From positions 62,001 through 126,000 of the forward strand of contig JBGAQP010000005.1 in the NCBI GenBank assembly GCA_044220635.1: 64,000 nucleotides of DNA, given 5' to 3'. The position numbers and the translations under genes were made by a program. The notes beneath the pieces are model-generated. The model did no database searches, was not told where the DNA came from, and saw only the letters and a list, made by a program, of their open reading frames with translations. This DNA is from JBGAQP01 sp044220635. GTDB taxonomy: Bacteria > Pseudomonadota > Gammaproteobacteria > Burkholderiales > Usitatibacteraceae. Shown here piece after piece: positions 58,730 through 64,000 of this stretch (position 1 is the stretch's first letter; each line of letters starts with the position of its first letter).

Positions 58730-60802
58730 ATGGCGAGCGTCAGCCAGAAGACCTTCTACCAGCAGCTGAAGAAGTACTACACGTTCTACACGGGAGGCTT
58801 CGTCCTCTTCGTGGTCGCGCTCGCGATCGCGGAGAAGATGGGCATGCCCAACAAGTGGATCGGGTACTGCTTCCTCTTCTTCACGATCCTGCTCTACGCC
58901 GGCATCGGGATCATGAGCCGCACCTTCGAGGTCGCGGAGTACTACGTGGCCGGCCGGCGCGTGCCCGCGTTCTTCAACGGCATGGCCACGGGCGCGGACT
59001 GGATGAGCGCCGCCTCCTTCATCGGGATGGCGGGCACGCTCTACCTTACGGGCTTCGGGGGGCTGTCCTTCATCATGGGATGGACCGGGGGCTACGTGCT
59101 GGTCGCGCTCCTGCTCGCGCCCTACCTGCGCAAGTTCGGCCAGTTCACGATTCCCGACTTCCTGGGGGCCCGTTACGGCGGCAACATCGTGCGCTCGCTG
59201 GGCATCATCGGCGCGATCATCGCCTCCTTCACCTACGTGGTGGCGCAGATCTACGGCGTGGGCCTGATCACCAGCCGCTTCACCGGGCTGGAGTTCGGCA
59301 TCGGGGTGTTCGTCGGCCTCGCCGGCATCCTGGTGTGTTCCTTCCTCGGCGGGATGCGCGCGGTGACTTGGACGCAGGTGGCGCAGTACATCATCCTGAT
59401 CATCGCCTACATGATCCCGGTGGTCTGGCTCTCCGTGAAGCACACGGGCGTGCCGATCCCGCAAGCGGTCTACGGCGGCGTGCTCGAGAAGCTCACGGAA
59501 CGCGAGAAGCAGCTCACCGCGGACGCCAAGGAGCTCGAGGTCCGCAAGATCTTCGCCGACCGCGCCAAGGCCGCCGAGGACAAGGTGAAGGCGCTTCCGG
59601 GCTCCTACCAGGCCGAGAAGGACGCCGTCACGAAGAAGCTCGAGGACCTGAAGGCCGCATCCGCGCCGCGCGCCGAGATCGAGGCCGCCGAGAAGGCCGT
59701 CGCCGGCTTCCCGGCCGACGCCAAGGCTGCCGAGGCCAAGTGGAAGGCGGAGGCCGCGGGTGCCAAGGGCCGCACGGGGCCGCCGCTGCAGCACGCCACG
59801 CCCTATCCCGGCAAGGACCAGGCGGCGCGCGACACCTCGCGGCTGAACTTCATCGGCATCGTCTTCTGCATGATGTTCGGCACGGCCGCGCTCCCGCACA
59901 TCCTGATGCGCTACTACACGACGCCATCGGTGCAGGAGGCGCGCGTCTCGGTGTTCTGGTCGCTCTTCTTCATCTTCCTGCTCTACTTCACGGCGCCCGC
60001 ACTGGCGGTGCTCGCGAAGTACGACGTCTACACGCAGGTCGTGGGGAAGGCCTTCACGGATCTACCCGCGTGGGTGAAGGCGTGGCAGGCGGTGGACGCG
60101 AGCCTGCTCAACATCGTCGACATCAACAAGGACGGCATCGTGCAGCTCGCCGAGATCGTCATCGGCGGCGACATCATCGTGCTGGCGACCCCGGAGATCG
60201 CGGGCCTGCCCTACACGATCTCGGGCCTGGTGGCCGCGGGCGGCCTCGCGGCGGCGCTTTCGACCGCCGACGGGCTGCTGCTCACGATCGCCAACGCCCT
60301 GTCGCACGACCTGTACTACAAGATCATCAACCCCAACGCCTCGCCCAAGGTGCGCATCACGGTGTCGAAGTTCCTGCTCCTCGGGGTGGCCATCATCGCG
60401 GCGTACGTGACCTCGCTCAAGCCGGGGAACATCCTGTTCCTCGTCGGCGCGGCGTTCTCGATCGCGGCGAGCGCGTTCTTCCCGGCCCTGGTCATGGGCA
60501 TCTTCTGGAAGCGCGCCTCGAAGTGGGGAGCCATCGCCGGCGTCGCGGCGGGGCTGGGGATCTGCCTGTACTACATGGTCCACACGTATCCGACCTTCAT
60601 CCAGTGGTTCGGCACCACCCCGATCCAGAAATGGTGGGGCCTCGACCCGATCTCCGCGGGCATGATCGGCGTGCCGGTGGGCATCATCACGATCTTCGTG
60701 GTGAGCCTCGTCACGCCCGCGCCCGACAAGGAAGTCCAGGAGATGGTCGACCACGTGCGCTACCCGCACCTGAAGGGCGACATCTCGACCGAGGGGACCT
60801 GA
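58730..60802 (+). CDS. Sodium:solute symporter, VC_2705/ActP-like (probable acetate or short-chain acid transporter)
   Basis: 690 residues. SSS family with about 13 helices (FEVAEYYVAGRRVPAFFNGMATGADWMSAASFIGMAG is diagnostic of ActP-like members). Between helices, at about residues 245-365, a charged Lys/Ala/Glu-rich segment with coiled-coil character is inserted (EREKQLTADAKELEVRK, EAAEKAVAGFPADAKAAEAK), making it about 140 residues longer than ActP. With DUF4212 it likely imports acetate or a related acid for Acs, under control of the CrbS/CrbR-like genes directly upstream. Followed by a strong terminator. Confidence 0.87.
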   Translation: MASVSQKTFYQQLKKYYTFYTGGFVLFVVALAIAEKMGMPNKWIGYCFLFFTILLYAGIGIMSRTFEVAEYYVAGRRVPAFFNGMATGADWMSAASFIGMAGTLYLTGFGGLSFIMGWTGGYVLVALLLAPYLRKFGQFTIPDFLGARYGGNIVRSLGIIGAIIASFTYVVAQIYGVGLITSRFTGLEFGIGVFVGLAGILVCSFLGGMRAVTWTQVAQYIILIIAYMIPVVWLSVKHTGVPIPQAVYGGVLEKLTEREKQLTADAKELEVRKIFADRAKAAEDKVKALPGSYQAEKDAVTKKLEDLKAASAPRAEIEAAEKAVAGFPADAKAAEAKWKAEAAGAKGRTGPPLQHATPYPGKDQAARDTSRLNFIGIVFCMMFGTAALPHILMRYYTTPSVQEARVSVFWSLFFIFLLYFTAPALAVLAKYDVYTQVVGKAFTDLPAWVKAWQAVDASLLNIVDINKDGIVQLAEIVIGGDIIVLATPEIAGLPYTISGLVAAGGLAAALSTADGLLLTIANALSHDLYYKIINPNASPKVRITVSKFLLLGVAIIAAYVTSLKPGNILFLVGAAFSIAASAFFPALVMGIFWKRASKWGAIAGVAAGLGICLYYMVHTYPTFIQWFGTTPIQKWWGLDPISAGMIGVPVGIITIFVVSLVTPAPDKEVQEMVDHVRYPHLKGDISTEGT

Positions 60803-60827
60803 GCCCCCGTCGGCGTGGCACAATCAG

Positions 60828-60856
60828 GGCCCGCGCCTCCCGGCGCGGGCCTTTTT
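60828..60856 (+). terminator. Intrinsic terminator of the symporter operon
   Basis: 10-bp perfect stem GGCCCGCGCC / GGCGCGGGCC (60828-60837 with 60842-60851), 4-nt loop, then TTTTT (60852-60856) and more T-rich sequence. Confidence 0.9.
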
Positions 60857-60883
60857 CTTTTTCATCATCGGCAGGGCAGGCGA

Positions 60884-61168
60884 ATGGACCTCGAACTCCC
60901 GCTGCGGGCGCTGAAGGCGATCGTGGAAGTGGCCGGCTTCGCCTTCATCGGGCAGGCCCTGGTGGCGATCTTCGCCGGCTCGCGCCGGCAGGAGAACTTC
61001 GTCTACCAGATCTTCCAGATCCTCACGAACCCGTTCACGAAGGCCACGCGTTTCCTGATGCCGCGCTTCATCCCGGACCGCCACATCCCCTTCGTCGCCT
61101 TCGGGCTGCTCCTGTGGGTGTGGTTCTTCACCATCCTCGCGCTCGCGAGCGTGCTGCGCGGGGGCTGA
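60884..61168 (+). CDS. Small membrane protein, remotely YggT-like
   Basis: 94 residues from ATG 60884. Two hydrophobic helices (about 8-32, IVEVAGFAFIGQALVAIFAG, and 68-90) joined by a segment with TNPFTKATRFLMPRFIPDRHIPF, which recalls the proline/arginine loop of YggT-family proteins. Function unknown. It lies 27 nt after the terminator T-run and 10 nt before lptG, probably the first gene of that small transcript. Confidence 0.75.
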   Translation: MDLELPLRALKAIVEVAGFAFIGQALVAIFAGSRRQENFVYQIFQILTNPFTKATRFLMPRFIPDRHIPFVAFGLLLWVWFFTILALASVLRGG

Positions 61169-61178
61169 CGGGGGCGGG

Positions 61179-62246
61179 ATGATCTTCCGCTACCTCGCGC
61201 GCGAGATCCTCGCCACCAGCCTGCTGGTGCTGCTCGCCCTCCTCGCGCTCTTCGCCTTCTTCGACCTCATCCGCGAGCTCGACGACCTCGGGCGGGGCAA
61301 CTACCGCCTCACGGCGATGCTCGCCTACGTGGCGCTGTCGCTGCCCTCCCACGCCTACGTGATGCTGCCCGCCGCGGGGCTCGTGGGCACGCTCTTCGCG
61401 CTCGCGCGGATGTCGGAGCAGTCCGAGCTCACGGTGATGCGCGCCTCGGGCTTCTCGCTCACGCAGCTCGCCGCCCACGTGGCCGGGGCCGGGCTCGCCG
61501 TGGCGCTCGCCACGCTCCTCATGGGGGAGTTCGTCGCGCCCCACGCGGAGGACGCGGCGAAGAGCCTGCGCCTCATGGCCACGCGCTCCATCGTCGCGCG
61601 CGAGTTCCGCTCGGGATTCTGGGTGAAGGACGACCGCAGCTTCGTGAACATCCAGGACGTGACGCCGGACACGACGCTGCTCAACCTGCGCATCTACGAG
61701 TTCGACCCGTCCTTCCGCCTCACCGCGATCAGCCGCGCCGAGAAGGGAACCTGGGCGGGGCAGAACCGCTGGGCTCTCGCCAATGTCGAGCACACCCGCT
61801 TCGAGGGCGATCGGGCGGTGCTCGAGCGCCGCGCCGCGGACACCTGGAGCTCGGTGCTCACGCCCGACATCCTCTCGGTGCTCCGGATCGTGCCCGAGCG
61901 CCTCTCGGCGCTGAACCTGCGCGCCTATATCGAGCACCTGCGCGACAACCGCCAGAACACGACGCGCTACGAGATCGCGCTGTGGAACAAGCTGCTCTAC
62001 CCGCTCGCGGCGATCGTGATGATGGTGGTCGCGATCCCGTTCGCGATTTCCGCGGGCCGCGCGGGCGGCCTGGGCCTGAAGATCGTGCTCGGCATCATCA
62101 TCGGGATGGCCTTCCATTTCTCCGGCCGGCTCTTCTCCCACGTGGGGTTGCTGAACGACTGGCCCGCGCTCTTCTCCGCGGGCATGCCCACGGCGATCTT
62201 CGTCGCCGTGGCCGCCGGCGGGATCGCCTGGGCGGAACGCCGCTAG
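61179..62246 (+). CDS. lptG: Lipopolysaccharide export permease LptG
   Basis: 355 residues, LptF/LptG family: three N-terminal helices, a periplasmic beta-jellyroll region (about 110-255) and three C-terminal helices. LptG-type motifs: SEQSELTVMRASGFSLTQL, the GFWVKDDRSFVNIQDV segment (G-W-KD pattern of LptG), and RYEIALWNKLLYPLA. It extracts LPS from the inner membrane with LptB and LptF. lptF, usually directly upstream, is absent from the window. It ends in a 4-nt convergent overlap with the RDD gene. Confidence 0.9.
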   Translation: MIFRYLAREILATSLLVLLALLALFAFFDLIRELDDLGRGNYRLTAMLAYVALSLPSHAYVMLPAAGLVGTLFALARMSEQSELTVMRASGFSLTQLAAHVAGAGLAVALATLLMGEFVAPHAEDAAKSLRLMATRSIVAREFRSGFWVKDDRSFVNIQDVTPDTTLLNLRIYEFDPSFRLTAISRAEKGTWAGQNRWALANVEHTRFEGDRAVLERRAADTWSSVLTPDILSVLRIVPERLSALNLRAYIEHLRDNRQNTTRYEIALWNKLLYPLAAIVMMVVAIPFAISAGRAGGLGLKIVLGIIIGMAFHFSGRLFSHVGLLNDWPALFSAGMPTAIFVAVAAGGIAWAERR

Positions 62247-62683
62247 CGCGCGGAAGTCCCGGTCGCCGGGACGAGGGCGGTTCCCGCCATGCGGTCGTGG
62301 AGGAACTGGCCGTCGCGGTCGACGAGCGCCCAGGCGAACCCGAGGCCCAGGGCCGCGAGACCGAGGAGCGCGAGCACGTAGCGGTGCAGCGCCCGCCCCG
62401 GGCCCACGGGCGCGCCGTCGGCGCGTACCAGGCGCAGGCCCCAGGTCTTCATCGCGAGGGTCTGGCCGCCGCGGACCCAGAACGTGACGAGGTAGGCTCC
62501 CGCCACGACGAGGACCCAGAGCTGGAGGAGGTGGCGGCGCGGGCCGGCCGTCGCGTCGCCCACGACCCCGAGGAACGGGAAAGTGGCGAGCAGGACCAGC
62601 GCGGCGAGGATCAGAAGCTCGTAGATCGCGCAGGCGAGGCGTCGCGCGAGGCCCGGGGCGCGCAGCCCCACGGGCGGGCTCAC
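62243..62683 (-). CDS. RDD family membrane protein
   Basis: 146 residues: RDD domain with Arg in LRAPGLARRLACAIYE (the family R), Asp in WALVDRDGQFLHDRMAGT (the family DD), and three hydrophobic segments. Small inner-membrane protein of unclear function, sometimes linked to ion or toxin tolerance. Last gene of the sigma factor-DUF3619-DUF3106-RDD operon; overlaps the DUF3106 gene by 4 nt. Confidence 0.88.
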   Translation of the reverse strand: MSPPVGLRAPGLARRLACAIYELLILAALVLLATFPFLGVVGDATAGPRRHLLQLWVLVVAGAYLVTFWVRGGQTLAMKTWGLRLVRADGAPVGPGRALHRYVLALLGLAALGLGFAWALVDRDGQFLHDRMAGTALVPATGTSAR

Positions 62684-63129
62684 TTCGGTCCGGGCGGCGG
62701 CCCGGAGGGCGAGGGCGGCTCCGGCGCGGAGGCCGGGGCCGGAGGCTGTGCCTGGCGTTGGAGCCAGCGCTCGCGCAGCTCATGCTGCTTGTCCGGAGGG
62801 AGCTTGCGCAGGCCCTGGAAGGTCTCGCGGGCGGCCTTGCGCTGCTCCGGGGTCATCGCCGCCCAGGTGCGGATGCGGTCGTGGAAGCGTTCCTTCTGGA
62901 CCGGTTGCATCGTGGGGTAGCGCTGCGCGGCCGAGATGAGGCGCCGCTGCTGGTAGCCCGGCAGCTTGTCCCATTCCGCCTCGAGGGGCGCGAGGATCTG
63001 GCGTTGCTCGACGCTCAGCTGCGTCCAGGGCGTCTGCGGGGTCTTGGGATCGGTCGCGGCCGCGCCGGCGGCCTGCACGGCCGCGAGCAGCGCGAGGGCG
63101 AGGATCAGCCCGAGGACTTTCCGAGCCAT
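62680..63129 (-). CDS. DUF3106 family periplasmic protein
   Basis: 149 residues: signal peptide (cleavage near AAGAAA-TD), then a helical region repeating W-x-L-P-x-x-x-R patterns (WDKLPGYQQRRLISAAQRYPTM, LPPDKQHELRERW), and a Pro-rich tail. Periplasmic, possibly a Zn-resistance/CpxP-like helical protein by shape. Overlaps the DUF3619 gene by 25 nt. Confidence 0.82.
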   Translation of the reverse strand: MARKVLGLILALALLAAVQAAGAAATDPKTPQTPWTQLSVEQRQILAPLEAEWDKLPGYQQRRLISAAQRYPTMQPVQKERFHDRIRTWAAMTPEQRKAARETFQGLRKLPPDKQHELRERWLQRQAQPPAPASAPEPPSPSGPPPGPK

Positions 63130-63473
63130 GCGCGGAAGTCCTCGTCGAGAAAGGCGTCGGGCGGAAGCTCCTGCGTGAGGAGCTGGGCGTCGAGCTCGCC
63201 GAGGTCGGGCTCGCGCGCCGTCTGCAACGCGAGGGCGGCGAGCAGGACGACGACCGGCAGCCAGAGCAGGGAACGCTGGAAGACCGAGTACTTCACGGCC
63301 TGGGCCGTCCCGGCGGAGACGGGGATGAGGCCGAGCAGCCGGACGGGCTCGCGGTAGGCGTCCAGGGCCCGCAGTCGCGCGGCCTTGAGGCGGGTGGCCT
63401 GCAGTTCGCCGACTTCCCGCGCCGAGCGCTCGAGCCAGGGCTTGAGCCTCGCCGCAAAATCCTTTTCGTTCAT
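63105..63473 (-). CDS. DUF3619 family membrane protein (possible anti-sigma factor)
   Basis: 122 residues from ATG 63473: a cytoplasmic N-terminal helical part (NEKDFAARLKPWLERSAREVGEL), one membrane helix (about 66-87, SLLWLPVVVLLAALALQT) and a short acidic periplasmic C-terminus. One-helix proteins coded directly after an ECF sigma factor and overlapping it by 4 nt commonly act as anti-sigma factors; that role is inferred from position and shape. Confidence 0.82.
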   Translation of the reverse strand: MNEKDFAARLKPWLERSAREVGELQATRLKAARLRALDAYREPVRLLGLIPVSAGTAQAVKYSVFQRSLLWLPVVVLLAALALQTAREPDLGELDAQLLTQELPPDAFLDEDFRAWLGKSSG

Positions 63474-64000
63474 AGCGTTATGCCTTTTGATCTCAGGATC
63501 TTCGCCAAAGCATGCGTCGCCCGGGAGCAATGCGTTTTCACGCTGCCTTCCGAGCATCCCATGGCCCTGGCCGTTTCGCTGACATCGAACTCCTCCCAGT
63601 AACGCAGCAGGAAGGCCTCGCGTTGACGCTCGGGCAGCGCCTTGATCGCCTCCTCGATGACCGCCATGACCTCGGCTTGTTCCAGCCGGTCGGCCGGGGA
63701 CGCCTTGACGTTCGCGTCATCCTCGACCTCGAGCGCCTCGAGCGGGTCGGCGTCGTCGTCCTCGCCCCCCAACCCGAGGGAGGAGAGCATCGTGGTCCAG
63801 GTCGAGCGGACCTTCTGGCGGCGGAAATGGTCGCGGATGCCGTTCTGGAGGATGCGCTGGAAAAGCAGCGGCAGCTCCGCGGCGGGGCGGGCGGCGTAGT
63901 TCTCGGCGAGCTTGAGCATCGCATCCTGGACGGCATCGAGCGCCGCTTCCTCCTCCTGGATGGCAAAGACGGCCTGCTTGAACGCGCGCCGCTCGACCGA
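63470..64000 (-). CDS. ECF-type RNA polymerase sigma factor, 5' end outside window
   Basis: Reading frame open to base 64000; at least 176 residues visible. N-terminal part SVERRAFKQAVFAIQEEEAALDAVQDAMLKL belongs to region 2 (with RILQNGIRDHFRRQK), then an acidic linker (EDDDADPLEALEVEDD), and region 4 (LPERQREAFLLRYWEEFDVSETARAMGCSEGSVKTH). It directs transcription of a stress or envelope regulon in Betaproteobacteria. First gene of the four-gene operon. Confidence 0.88.
   Translation of the reverse strand, partial: SVERRAFKQAVFAIQEEEAALDAVQDAMLKLAENYAARPAAELPLLFQRILQNGIRDHFRRQKVRSTWTTMLSSLGLGGEDDDADPLEALEVEDDANVKASPADRLEQAEVMAVIEEAIKALPERQREAFLLRYWEEFDVSETARAMGCSEGSVKTHCSRATHALAKILRSKGITL

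Overview
This is a GC-rich (roughly 70%) chromosomal segment from a betaproteobacterium, most likely Burkholderiales-related. The evidence is the combination of dapA-bamC-MBL hydrolase, a DUF3460 gene, the sigma factor-DUF3619-DUF3106-RDD operon, a complete isc operon next to suhB/trmJ, and a glrK-glrG-glrR operon. Genes are tightly packed with many 1-11 nt overlaps. I see no rRNA, tRNA, CRISPR, insertion sequence, prophage or plasmid feature, and nothing looks recently acquired.

Layout. (1) 1-9085, plus: phosphonate island. It holds the end of a PhnE permease, a phosphonate-type iron alcohol dehydrogenase, a 2-aminoethylphosphonate (AEP) ABC importer (binding protein, ATPase, fused permease), AEP:pyruvate transaminase PhnW, alanine dehydrogenase and an FAD amine oxidase. 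PhnW plus alanine dehydrogenase would make a closed pyruvate/alanine cycle. (2) 9091-12561, plus: methyltransferase, dapA, bamC, MBL hydrolase. (3) 12710-16805: a low-complexity lipoprotein, an unknown protein and RoxA on minus; Bcp and SlyD on plus; a phosphoesterase on minus that overlaps slyD antisense. (4) 16798-22833, minus: mutS and a four-gene MCE/Mla-type lipid transporter. (5) 22887-33232: suhB, trmJ, an MFS protein, cysE and iscRSUA-hscB-[questin-oxidase-like]-hscA-fdx-iscX. IscR-type boxes lie before cysE and iscR, and a terminator separates iscA from hscB. (6) 33336-35641: an orphan amino-acid binding protein, and a periplasmic triple-rhodanese protein with a CxxCH motif behind an FNR-type box. 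(7) 35846-39552, minus: glrK-glrG-glrR followed by a candidate sigma-54-driven small RNA. (8) 39672-49137: a DUF3460 gene on plus, then a minus run that, read in transcription order, is CoA-ester lyase, CoA ligase, YqhA, class I fumarase, Mfd and SerB. (9) 49441-60802, plus: acetate module with acs, a DUF294/CBS protein, an exonuclease, a small membrane protein, a CrbS-like symporter-kinase, a lone receiver, a CrbR-like regulator, a DUF4212 subunit and an ActP-like symporter. (10) 60884-64000: a small membrane protein and LptG on plus; RDD, DUF3106, DUF3619 and an ECF sigma factor on minus.

The most interesting undescribed element is at 35846-36162. Directly downstream of glrR, on the same strand, there are two near-identical TGTC-N10-GACG dyads, a match to the IHF consensus, a perfect GG-N10-GC sigma-54 promoter, about 130 nt of C-rich structured sequence with three CCCUCC anti-Shine-Dalgarno-like motifs, and a strong intrinsic terminator. 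This looks like a GlrR-controlled small RNA analogous in wiring to enterobacterial GlmY, but placed at the other end of the operon.
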